DNA of 64,000 bases from Cryptomeria japonica. Its lineage: Eukaryota; Streptophyta; Pinopsida; Cupressales; Cupressaceae. Under the pieces are notes generated by a model. The model made no database searches, had not been told where the DNA came from, and worked only from the letters and a program-made list of their open reading frames with translations. The first letter of the stretch is position 1, and each line of letters starts with the position of its first letter. Of the stretch, positions 46,215 through 57,179 are shown piece by piece. The position numbers were made by a program, and so were the translations under genes. The DNA is taken from positions 127,023,140 to 127,087,139 of the forward strand of contig NC_081410.1 of NCBI RefSeq assembly GCF_030272615.1, read 5' to 3'.

Positions 46215-48124
46215 GGAGAAATTAGATGTTCTCCAGTGTCGTGAGTGATTTCCTTCTATGTGACACTTAGTTCTCGAGTTAGATGTAGCAGCTTTGAGAC
46301 ATATTGATGCTTGTGGTTCGAGATAGCTCTTGTATATGCCTAATATTAGGATAAACAAGGGATTGTTGATAGCTCCTGCGGAGAGGTGGCATAGTGACCA
46401 CAACTCCTTCCACCTTCCTAGTGACAAGATCAGTGTGACCTTGGAGGATGTATATAGGATATTGCGCATTCCAATTGTTGGTGAGCTTGTATAGTATGAT
46501 CACCATGAGATGGGTTGGACAGAAGCGTTGAGGACCATTTTTGGTGATGAGTCAATCGATGGATCTGAGATCAAATGGGAGTATATGCTGATGTATTACG
46601 ACACTCTACCTTCCATTTTGGCTGGATTAGTTGGAGGATTTATTTGTCCAGATAGGAGATCATGTGGCTTGCCAGTTGGATGGGGCCAAATTTTGTTGTG
46701 CATGATGCAACATTAGACAAGATACACATGGGGTGTTTTTATGTTGGCTCATTAATACAATGATCTTCACTAGGTTGTATACGATGGTACAACTACTTTA
46801 TCGTCAGGTGTCACTCTCCTATAGGTATGGTGTTGGGAGCATATTGCTATCAGTCGGTCGATTCATGATAGAGTGTGTGGTGAGGGATAGCATTACATTT
46901 ATTTATACTGTGGCATGATTACCCAGCACAAGCTGGGTAAGCTTGAGTACTGGCGATGGGTTTTGGACACCATGGACTCTATAGTGTGGAGACCATATGT
47001 AGATTGTGAGTCATGAATGGATGATCTGAGTTCATTACCGGTTATTATGCAGACCAAATACTTGATTGGTAGGACTCCTTTTGTGACTGAGAGAGCTAAT
47101 TCAGAGAGTTATTAGGCAGTTTGGCAGGCCACAGGGTATACCATAGGGTGTTGCCTTGTATGCATGGACATACAAGGACAAGCAAGATTGGGATCCTTCT
47201 CTTTCTTTTGATGCAGCATATGTAGAGTTCATTACCATGCCACTTATTCCTTATGAGCCGAGACCACATATTCTAGATGCAGGCACTACAAAGGAGTATG
47301 CTAGATACCTGGTTGTTCATCCATTCCCTCGCATTACAGATCTTGTAGATCCACCACTGAGTTCAGGGGATGAGGATGATGATGAGGATGACCCTCGACG
47401 AAGGCAGAGGCGATGATGATAGGGTGGCCGAGGAGGAGATGGAGAGGAGGGGGATGATGGAAGAGGTGGGAGGAGAGGTGGTAGGAGAGGTGGTAGACCA
47501 CGTGTTTAGGGTGGACCTTTTGTATTGAGAGGGAGAGGTCTTCCTCCACCTATTGGAGATAGGGATGCAAGAAGGGATGGAGGGCAAGGTGGACCATTAC
47601 AACCTGGTCCAGGTAGAGGTGGTGGGAGAATTGGAGGTCAAGGGAGTGGCTCAGATAGAGGATGAGGGAGAGAGGGGAGAGGTACAACTCTTAATTCTGG
47701 GCAGGTTGGTCCTGATCTAGGTGTTTTGGTTGCACATGGTGAATTTGATGAGGAGAGTTTTGAGGATGATGTGCCATTGATCAGACGTCATCTTACTAGG
47801 GTACAATAGGTTTATACCCCGACAGGTGGAAACATAGAAGAGGGATAGGTGGGCGGTGATGGAGAGGATGAGTCAATGCAGGAGGATGTTCTAGAGGTAC
47901 AAGATGATATAGGTGATTTGAGAGAACAGGTTGCATAGCTGCAGGCAGAGATCCAGACTCTTACCCTTGAGAGAGACACTGCTAGGCATGAGAGGGACAC
48001 TGTTATTCAGCGATTTGGATAGGCAGAGAGCATGCTTCAACATATACAACAGGTTGGCTCTCGATCCCTCTCTACACATATAGTCAGAGATTTGGTACAT
48101 GCTGGGAAGGAGATATCCCACTAG
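46215..48124 (+). pseudogene. Antisense ORF with plant mobile domain, RGG stretch and coiled coil
   Basis: It lies opposite to gag-pol. Successive pieces fit the plant mobile domain (PMD, aminotransferase-like family): LIAPAERWHSDHNSFHLPSD and ISVTLEDVYRILRIPIVGEL near 46365-46490, GMITQHKLGKLEYWRWVLDT and DSIVWRPYVDCES near 46920-47015, and LSFDAAYVEFITMPLIPYEP to YLVVHPFPRITDLVDPPLSS near 47200-47370. Then come an acidic run (SGDEDDDEDD), an RGG/Arg-rich stretch (RGGRRGGRRGG, about 47420-47510), and a heptad-like segment (QAEIQTLTLERDTARHERDT, about 47940-48000). Stops include TAG at 46492, 47807, 47846, 47936 and 48020, plus frameshifts. PMD proteins occur as host silencing factors and in transposable elements; a role here is inferred. 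No intact start is visible. Confidence 0.75.
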
Positions 48125-50154
48125 CATAGATTATATGAGAGTGTGGTTCCCCCTAGTTAGAGAGAAGGTAGCTATGTGTCCACACAGCGACCATCCAGAC
48201 TGTAGACTGATAGTGGTGGGGTTATGGGACCACATAGTAGGGACCCTGATCCAAGCAGAGGACCATCTAGTGGTACACAGCCCTCTCGGCAGATACATAT
48301 TTACTCTGGTGGTAGTGCTAAATGATGTATCTTTAGACTTGATTATCTGTAAAATTGTATCATGGGACTTTGTACACTATTGATGATTGATTTTTTTTAT
48401 ATCATTGTATACTTGGACATTTATGATTTATGATGATATGAAGACATTGATGGACTCTATATGATGCTACTCTATGATTTTTACTACATGCATGATGATG
48501 TTGTGATGATGATTTGATTACGATGATGATTATACATGATCTATATGATAATGATTTATTCTCTACATGCATTGATTATATGGATGTTATGACCTACATG
48601 CATTGTTTATATGAATGATTCTTTAATGATATATGCTTTAATTATGATGTCATGCTTCTATATGTGATGTGTTGATGATACTATGATGATACTTACAATA
48701 AAAATGTTTATAATGTTGATGATTCTCATGTGATGTCTTATTGTTATGGATGTATATGATGATATAAAATGATGATAGATGAAATGATGTTTATGCAATG
48801 CAATACTATTTGCAAATGCAAATGTGCCTAATGAATATGATAATGACTCAATGAACTAAATCAATGATAAACGAACCTAAATGATTAAAATGATTAAACC
48901 TAATGATTGATGTAGCAAATGCAATGAGCCTAAATGATTGATAAAATGAATCTAATGATCCTAAATGCCATGAACTTAATGCAAATATTTTTTGTTTATC
49001 CAAGTATAATCAATCATTATTTGTCAACCATTGATCATGAATGATATAAAAAATGGTTCATGAATGCTTATAATACAAATGATAATGAACACTTAAAAAT
49101 GAAAATGAAAATGCAAAGACCTACCTAAATGATATTGTCATCTTTTCCGCATTTTGGAACAATACTTCAATTCATCATTGAGCTTTTAAAATGTTGTAAG
49201 AAAATACAAGCACCTGGTCACAATTATGCCAAGATGACTTGAGTATCTCTTACATGGATTTTGATTTAGCAATTTAATACAAGCATCTAGGTATAAGGAA
49301 CCAAGATGACCTGATTATTTCTTGCATAATAGACAAGGATTATCCCATTTCATATATGACTCGGCACATCCTCGATGATCTTTGGCCAATCATGTTCTTA
49401 GACAAGTTCATACATTACTAAGAGATAAGCTACAAACAACAATCAAAGAAAAATAACCATGCCCCATCATAGCTCCTCTAGTTTAAAACATCATTGAGTT
49501 ACATAGGGAACATGACTAACAAAAATCAAGATACAAACATTGAATCATGCAGGTCACATGTACATTCTCTTAGGCAAAATAGATATAATCATCCTAATTA
49601 ATGATTGTTGATTTGAATAGCCATTGGCTTGTTGATTCTTTTGAAGTTTGAGTTTTACGATTCGATTTTGTCTACGTCCTGATTTTGCTTTATTATCTTA
49701 CTACTTGTCGTATGTTTTCAAAATCCAAATTGTTTTTAGTTTTTCTAGATTTTCTTTTTTTTCCTTTTCTTTTTTCCAAGTTTCAATGTTGCCCTCAGCT
49801 AAGTTGAAGTTTTTACCTTCGTCTAAAAACAAACTTTATTATGGATATACAATGATGATCAAAACATGGTGAGACGGCTACACCTGATTATGTACAAAAG
49901 GCCTTATTATGATTACACACAGATGTGATGGATGGATGGATGGATGCGAAAAGAAAATGTGAACTCATAGATAGAAGAGCCAGTGAATAGATAGTGCCTA
50001 TTTGCCAGGTTTTCACCATCTATTTTTACTGCATTTTTCCTTATATTTAATTTTTTTTCAATATTTTCATTGTTTTTACTATGTTTGTATTTTCCTCTTT
50101 TCTGCTTTTTATGGGTTTTCTGTTTTTTCACTTTTTAAGATTTTTTGTTGCTTC
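48125..50154. other. Tat element region between antisense ORF and pol end
   Basis: 48400-49110 is low-complexity sequence dominated by atgatg/aatgat words, a diffuse microsatellite. 49110-50000 has no recognised coding in either orientation. A (gatg)n run lies near 49930. No promoter for the antisense ORF can be placed with confidence. Confidence 0.55.
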
Positions 50155-51250
50155 AAACATATAACTTTTTCAAGTGCATGGTATTGATTTTCTCCTCAAA
50201 CCATTCACCCTCTAGTGTAGACAACTTGTAAGCTCTTGATCCGTGTGCAGCTACTATGATATAAGGACCCAACCAGTTAGGTTCAAACTTTCCCTTTTTC
50301 TCTCTATCTTGTTGGTTGCGTGGATTTTCCCTGAGAACAAGATCTCTTAACTAAAATACTCTGGACTTAACTTTGTGATTGCATCTTCTCACCATCCTTT
50401 GTTGATATGCTTTCAAATGATCAGAATCATTTTAGCGATGCTCTTGCAGCAATTCAAGTTCTTGCATTCTTGATACTCTTTGTTCCTCATCTAGAATGAG
50501 TCCCTTCAATGGCACACGTAGAGAAGGTATCTCTACTTCAATTGGTAAGATTGCCTCAGATCTATAAACAAAGCAATATAGATTTTCTCTAATTGGTGTA
50601 CGAATGCTAGTGCGATAAGCCCATAGAGAAGAATTCAACTAAACATGTCAGTCTCTACCAGCCTCGTTGACTGTTTTCTTTAAGATTTTGAGGATTTTTT
50701 TATTGGATGCCTCAGCTTGACCATTCCTTTGAGGATAGTATGGTTTCAAGAACCTATGTTGGATTTGGAATCGCTCACATAGTTATTGCACATCTTAATT
50801 TTTAAATGGTCTTCCATTATCAGTGATAATAGAGATGGGAATACCATAGCAACAGATGATATAATTAAGGATAAAAGATGCAATTTGTTTTCCTGTCACT
50901 GTTGTTAAAGGCACCGCTTCAATACATTTAGTGAATTAATCAGTTGCAATCAAAATGAACTTGTGTCCATTTGAAGATGAAGGATTAATCTTTCCCACCA
51001 GTTCCAGTCCACATTAAGATAATGTCCATGAACCTGCCAAAGGATGCAATTCTTGTGTCGGTGCATGAATAAGATTGTCATGAATTTGACATTGTTTACA
51101 CTTTTTAATGTATGTGAAGGAATCTCTTTCCATAGTGGGACAATAAGAACCCAAATGAATGAGTTTCTTAAACAGTGTAAGACCACTTGAATGTGTGCCA
51201 CAAATACCTTCATGGAAAACTTTTAGAGATTTTTTCAGATTCTTCACATT
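50155..51250 (-). pseudogene. Tat element integrase
   Basis: The N-terminal zinc finger is FHEGICGTHSSGLTLFKKLI with KKCKQCQIHD. Catalytic residues are visible: Asp in FILIATD-stop-FTKCIEA (near 50935), Asp in IPISIITDNGRPFKN (near 50825) and Glu in PQRNGQAEASNKKILK (near 50715). The C-terminal part reads SSLWAYRTSIRTPIRENL, then EPNWLGPYIIVAAHGSRAYK and INTMHLKKLYV, ending near 50155. There is no chromodomain, as expected for Tat elements. Several stops (for example after IATD and in PFKN-stop-DVQ) make it non-functional. Confidence 0.88.
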
Positions 51251-51344
51251 TGAGACACCTTACGAGATTATTATTCAGACCTCGTCTATAAAGGATATCG
51301 ACAATAATGGTATAATGGGTTGATTGATGGATAAAATTTCGCTT

Positions 51345-51902
51345 CTAATTTTGGGATAGGTTTGGGGGAAGGATATTGTCTTTCAAGTATAGATAGGTTT
51401 GGCTATATAGTGAGGCATCAGTTCTGGAGATATTACAAACGATTTGGACATTATGGGAAACAAGGGGAGGACAAAATATTTCTTCCACCAGGAATTCATA
51501 ACACTCTTGATTTTCTTGTGTTTGTATCAGAGATGCTATAGTCATCATGACATCTGTTACTTTATTCTCATCCATTAGAATCTGAACAAATGTGATTTCA
51601 GTAAAGTATTTCTTGAAATCTTCAACCAGATTCTTGTAGGGAATCAGTTTATCATCTTTGGTTTGATATTCATCATTTACCTGGTCAATAATTAGTTGTA
51701 AATCTCCATAGACATGTAATTCTTTGATATTCCATTCAATAGCCATCTTGATCCCAATGATTTGTGCCTCATATTCTATATTATCTTTTGTACATGGGAA
51801 GCACAATCTATATGACTTAGGAATAGTGTGACCCTGAGGTGTTATCAATAAAATTCCTACACCTGATCTATGTTGTGTGTAGGAGCTATCAAAGAACAAC
51901 TC
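51345..51902 (-). pseudogene. Tat element second (archaeal-type) RNase H
   Basis: Open for 184 codons: LFFDSSYTQHRSGVGILLIT (catalytic Asp), DNIEYEAQIIGIKMAIEWNI (Glu) and ELHVYGDLQLIIDQVNDEYQ (Asp). This is the additional RNase H that Tat elements carry between the original RNase H and integrase. A stop just upstream (near 51901) separates it from the preceding linker. Confidence 0.88.
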
Positions 51903-52400
51903 TCAAGCCTTTGTGTTGATAGTGAGAACATCTGCATCAAGGAACTCAATATGTAAAGGTGCATCATCACGCGGGGGTGCTTCAGCTAGTTGATTTGCAA
52001 TCACTTGTCCTTTTATAGCTTTTTGATCAACATACTCAATGTCAAACTCACTCAACACCATGACCCATTTAGCTAGTCGTCTTGTTAATGTTGCCTTGTT
52101 GAGCAGATATTTTAGAGGGTCGATTTTTGCAATTAGAAAGTGTGTGAGAATATAATTTCACAAATTTTGGGTTGTGAATACCACTGTCAGGCATGTTTTC
52201 TCCATTGTTGTATAGTTTGGCTCATAGCCAACTAAGGTCATGTTGATATAGTATATTACTCTTTCCTTCCCTTCATTGTCATGTTGTGTCAGGAGAGCTC
52301 CTAATGATACATTTGAAGCTCAGATGTAAAGCAATAATGGTTTTCCTTTAACGGTGATGCTAGCATTGGTGGATTTACCAGGTATTCCTTGATTTAAGTG
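51903..52400 (-). pseudogene. Tat element original (gypsy) RNase H, degenerate
   Basis: The minus strand reads GKPLLLYI-stop-ASNVSLGALL, ERVIYYINMTLVGYEPNYTT, MEKTCLTVVFTTQNL and FDIEYVDQKAIKGQVIANQL. The catalytic Asp position after LLYI is replaced (Tyr-Ile-stop-Ala). In Tat elements this first RNase H is generally degraded while the second is active, consistent with what is seen. Confidence 0.82.
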
Positions 52401-52559
52401 AAAGCTTCCTCACACTTGTCATCCCATTTGAATGGAACATTTTTGTATAACAAGTGGGTAAATAGATGACATCGACTAGCTAACTAAGATATGAACCTTT
52501 TGATTGATTGCAATCTCCCTTACAGAGAATGCAATTGATTGATATTCTTCGGAGATTCC

Positions 52560-53500
52560 ATTTCCATTATAGCTTGTACTTTTGCTAGATCAACTTCTAT
52601 GTCATGAGTAGATATGATATACCCTAGGAGTTTACCTGATGTAACTCCAAAAGAACACTTTTTTCGGGTTTAGTCTCAACTTATATTGTTCCATTCTGTC
52701 AAAAATATTGTCTAGGATGTCCAAATGCTCTTCTTTGTTGTGTGACTTTGCCAGTATATCATCCACATAATCTTCCATGAAAGGATGCATCATATCATGA
52801 AAAATTGTTGTCATAGCTCGTTGGTAAGTAGCTCCTGCATTCTTGAGCCCAAATGGCATGGTGTTCCAATAGAAAGTACCCTAGGGGCATGTGAAAGTTG
52901 TTTTCTCTTGATCCTTAGGGGATATCTTAATTTGATTATGCCCCGAGAAGCCATCCATTAAAGAGAACATTTCATGTCCTGCTGTGAGATCTACAATAAT
53001 ATCAATACTTGGCAATGGAAATTCATCATTTGGGCATGCTTTGTTCAGGTCCCTAAAATCTATACACACTCAGATACTTTTATCTGGCTTTAACACAGGT
53101 ACAATAGTTGAGACCCATTCTGGATATACGACTGTTCGTATGAACCCCACATCCAATAGTTTCTACAATTATACTTTGACAAGGAGAGCAATATGGGGAT
53201 GATCTTTCTGAGTTTATGTTTAACTGGTATGGCTCCTAGAGTGACATTGAGATGATGCATAATGAGATCTGGATCAAGTCCTGGCATATCAGCATATGAC
53301 CAGGAAAAGTTGATTTGCCTCTTCTTGAAAAACTTGGTAAAGTCATGTCTCTCTTGTTTTGATAAAGATGTCACGGGATGAAGAATCTTAGGATTCTCTG
53401 GATTACCAATATTAATTGCCTTTGTATGTTCTATCAGAATAGCTAATCTCTCTTGAAAATATTCTAGTAGAGTGTCAAATCTTTCATCTTTTGGCACCTC
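52560..53500 (-). pseudogene. Tat element reverse transcriptase (YVDD intact)
   Basis: The upstream linker has SWSYADMPGLDPDLIMHHL, a hallmark lead-in to Tat/Athila RT. RT pieces: MCIDFRDLNKACPNDEFPLP, EMFSLMDGFSGHNQIKIS (first Asp), a stop after TTFTCP (near 52881), then MPFGLKNAGATYQRAMTTIF and MEDYVDDILAKSHNKEEH (YVDD intact), ending in KLRLNPKKVFF. Several frameshifts and stops lie at the N-terminus near 53090. It copies the element RNA in intact relatives. Confidence 0.9.
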
Positions 53501-55080
53501 AAGGAGGTTTTCACCATCAGATACGTCCTATATTTTATCTTTTGATTGATCTAATGTTGTCATAATATGGTTTTCAGCATTAGACCTTCTTCTTTGTTTT
53601 GTTATTTCACTTTTGTGACTAGAAGATTTCGCACCCTTCTGACTACAAGAAGCATTATTTGATTCACTGATGGAAGCTCTCTTTGGTGTTACAAGTTCAA
53701 TAACGTTAAGGTATATGGATATGGCATGGACATTTGGGAAGGTATCAATTTCAATGAGTTTAGTATCATCCCATTGAATAAGTTCTAGATGGACTAAGGG
53801 TAAATCATCTTCTTGATCAGTCTCAAAGGTTTCAATGGTAATCACATCATTATCAATTTTTTTGGGTATATTAGTCAAGTTAAGGATTTCACTCTCTTCA
53901 GGATATACCCTCCCGGTTGCTCTCCAATCAACTCTGGTAAAGTTAGAATTAGTAATTTGTGATTCACCCTCAAGTAGTCTATTTGCTGGCGTTTGTCCCT
54001 CAAATGAATGGATCATATTGGCATGTATATATTTTGGATATCACACCTCTTCAGAAGATATCTCAACATTTGAGTCAGTTTCATTGCTTGATTGTAATCT
54101 ACATATTTGACTAGATTTTGTTGTCGTTCTTGTCTTCTTTCATACTTTGCTTCCTCTGGACTAATTGTTCATTTGGTTTGTCTTGCTATCAGTTCCTCTT
54201 GACTTCTTCCCAGTTTTTGTACTTGTTTATTGGGGATTGATTTAGATTTTGTACCATTTTTTTTATTATTATTGATTGCTTTTGTCACTTCTTTTTGTCT
54301 TCTCTTGTTTTCTTCTTCTTGTTTGCTAGCATGCTCATCCTTTTGTTTGGTGGAAGCTCTATAGTAAGTTGTGTGTTCCCTAAGCTTGTTGTTTCTTCAT
54401 CAGATGGTGAGATTGGATCCCACTCATACTCATTTGAATCTATTTCACAATCACTTTCTAGGATTATGCCACTATATCTGACAGGGATGTTATATGTCAA
54501 GAAGAGTTTACTGATAATTGATACAAGTTTTGTTGCTTGTTATGATTCGGGTTTTGTACTTGCTTGCAGTCTTTGAATCTGTTCATAAGAAGATTCTTCC
54601 CTTTGAATGGCAAGTTCCTCATGTTGTTGTTCACACTCTTCTTGTTTTCTGACTACTTCTTAGCTACTTGTTGTTGTACCACTTCTTGTGATGATTGTTC
54701 CCTTTGCGTTGCTTTCTTTTTTCATTGATGATGTTGATAGTGATTCTGATTTTGTGTAGGTTGAGTATGCTAGCCATATCCAAGTCCATATTTGTCATAA
54801 TGTTGTGTGTGAGGCTGGATAGGTTCGGTGATGCCTTCTTGACACTTGCCAATAGGGCCTTTTCCAATATATCTCATTCTTTGCATAATTCTAAACCCAT
54901 TACCATAATGTTCTGTGGGAATAGTGACCTCTAAAGCTGCTACTCTTATCTCTTCTTCATCCTTATATAACCAATTAAGAATGTTTGTGTCCTTAGCTTC
55001 TTTGATAGTGTCTCGATTCTCACAAATGCTCCATCAAATTTCTAAAGAGATTTTTGTGGGCTTTGTGATTGTGAACTTGT
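53501..55080 (-). pseudogene. Tat element linker between protease and RT
   Basis: Broken open frames cover this stretch. 54016-53528 reads VDWRATGRVYPEESEILNLT and ETFETDQEDDLPLVHLEL, which is acidic. No enzymatic motif is visible. Length and composition fit the long spacer region that precedes RT in Tat elements. Confidence 0.6.
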
Positions 55081-55912
55081 CTATTTTCCACAAGATTTTG
55101 GAGAAAGTGGTAAAGTTTGCAAAGAATACTTTCCCATTCCTTCATCATTCATTTTTAGCTTTTTATCAAAACTCTCGAAGATTGACGTGAATGATTTCTC
55201 TTGAGATGACACAATGAGAGAAATTGCTTCTCTGTTATAAGGTATTATTACATCTTGAGTTGGCTTTAGATTGCTATAATATTGAGTTGAGTTTGTTGTA
55301 ATTGTTATCTCTTGTCCATCATAAAGAAATTTTACACATTTATGATGGGTTAATGGAACTGCTTGCATATCATGAATCCATGGTCTACCCAAAAGAATGT
55401 TATAGGATAAATTCAAGTCCAAGACTTGACAAACTGTATCCTTTTGAATTGGTCCTATTTTTATTGGTAAAATCATTGTTCCTTTGGAGGAACGTTCTTC
55501 TTCATCATATGCCTTGATTGTTAATCTCTTTCTAGGATCCATTTTATTTTCTGAAAAAACCCAAAGCTTTTACCAAACTCAATGCACAAATATTCAAGCC
55601 TACTCCTCCACTATGAGAAAAAGTTTCACTTGAGTTTTATGAATAATCACTTCAATGTGGAGCGGAGAATTATGTGGATGTTAAAATGATACATCATCAT
55701 TATCTATGAATGATAAGAAATGAAGGGATATGAGATGTCCCATCATGTTTTGAAATTGATCAACATCTAAGTCTTTAGAGACTGTTGTTTCTAATAGAGC
55801 CTTTTCCAATATCTCCTTATGCATAGGTGAGATTTTTAGGAGCTCTAGGATTGATATCTATGCGGGTGTTTTCTTCAATTGATCTACAAAGTTAGACTCC
55901 CTCGAAGTAGAG
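55081..55912 (-). pseudogene. Tat element protease with lesion at the active site
   Basis: The downstream half is open: MDPRKRLTIKAYDEEERSSK, then LDLNLSYNILLGRPWIHDMQ, the ILLGRPW block. Upstream the frame reads SILELLKISPMHKEILEKAL. At about 55610 the active-site segment shows LFLI followed by GGVGLNICALSLVKALG only if one base is restored: the codon expected for the catalytic Asp has lost one base. Stops also occur at Q-like codons. The region continues across the solo LTR insertion at 55918-57122 into the gag C-terminus. Confidence 0.8.
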
Positions 55913-55917
55913 GTTAT

Positions 55918-57122
55918 TGTTAGACAGTTCAGATAAGCGAAAGACAACTAAGAGGGGGGGGTGAATCAATTGTCACTGATTACCAGAAGCATTAGCAATT
56001 TAAAATTTAATACCGAAACCCCAAAAAATAATACTGGAATAGCAGTAAATCCAACTAAGCATAAACAATAATCACAGTATAAAAGCCATCCACACAACAC
56101 CAAGATTTGTATGTGGAAAACCTAGTAAATGGAAAAACCAATGTAGGAAGCCTACCCACAATCAAATAATACTTCTGCAATAAGTATGGGAATTACAATG
56201 AAGGGGCCTGCACTTGCAGGAAGGCAAATAGCCTAGAGAACACTTCTCATCACAAAAGGAGTCTCACTGACTACATATAAATCCAGACTACAATCCAGAG
56301 AAGTGTTGAACTGCAAAAGATAGCATCTCCTATGCTTGAGTATAGTTCCAATTAAGCTCAATACTGGGGGACTAAATCCTCCAATGATCTCCAATGATCA
56401 ACCAACTCCTCTGCCTGAATGATATTACATTATTCGCACATTACATTCCTTGACCATGACTTCTTACATTAACCATGATGATCTACAATGAGCCTTACAT
56501 CTTATTTATACAAACCCTCGACCGTAAACAATCAGGTCGGCCACCATACAATAAACCAATTACATAATTACAAACCATGCCGGCCTTAGACCAAAAAAAA
56601 TAATATCCAACACATAAGACATCCCGCAAATACAACAATAGGTCCTATCCACACGTTACATCAATGTCGGTCCATAACCTAGATCAATCGAGACCAAGTA
56701 TAGGTCCACACACTTCAGCAATGATCTCCAAATGCTAAGTCTCAAACATGATTACCAATAGCATCCTAAAAATCCATTAGAAGATGCACCAACACCACTT
56801 ATGAAATTCATCAAAGATCTCTACCAAAAGCTCTGCTGATGAAACCCTCGCCGAAACCAAAAACCAATCTTCTAAGCAAGAAGAATAGAATCCAATCACC
56901 ATACCAAAACCAACTGATCAAGTATGAGTATAAGCATCATGAACAAGCCAATTCCATCACTACATTATACCGGAGTCTACTGGATCATGCCAGATCCAAG
57001 TTAACTAGAAACTACTCAACCTACCAAGACCAAAAGGGTGTCGGTAAAGCATCCAAACAACTTGTGTTGACATCAATGACAAAACATCAATGCAACACAA
57101 TCAATTACACCAAATGGCAACA
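55918..57122 (-). mobile_element. Solo copia LTR (1205 bp) in the Tat protease region
   Basis: The plus strand starts TGTTAGACAG and ends ATGGCAACA (minus strand TGTTGCCATT...CTAACA). Flanks are GTTAT (55913-55917) and ATTAT (57123-57127), a TSD with one mismatch. The Tat reading frame continues across the site if the LTR and one flank copy are left out, which independently confirms the boundaries. It has a minus-strand TATA box (plus 56503-56510) and a run of eight G at 55954-55961 in the gaggggggggtgaatcaa motif. It shares these motifs with the copia LTRs at 4.3-5.1, 10.1-11.3 and 62.5-64 kb. Confidence 0.88.
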
Positions 57123-57179
57123 ATTATCTCATTTGTTACACCTGGGAATGTTACCTTAGCCTTACTCCGAGTAATGGCA

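Noticed and set aside
46128-46506. Minus-strand ORFs of 113 and 75 codons in the Tat element
   Set aside because: They are antisense to the PMD segment, which has recognisable motifs; these have none.
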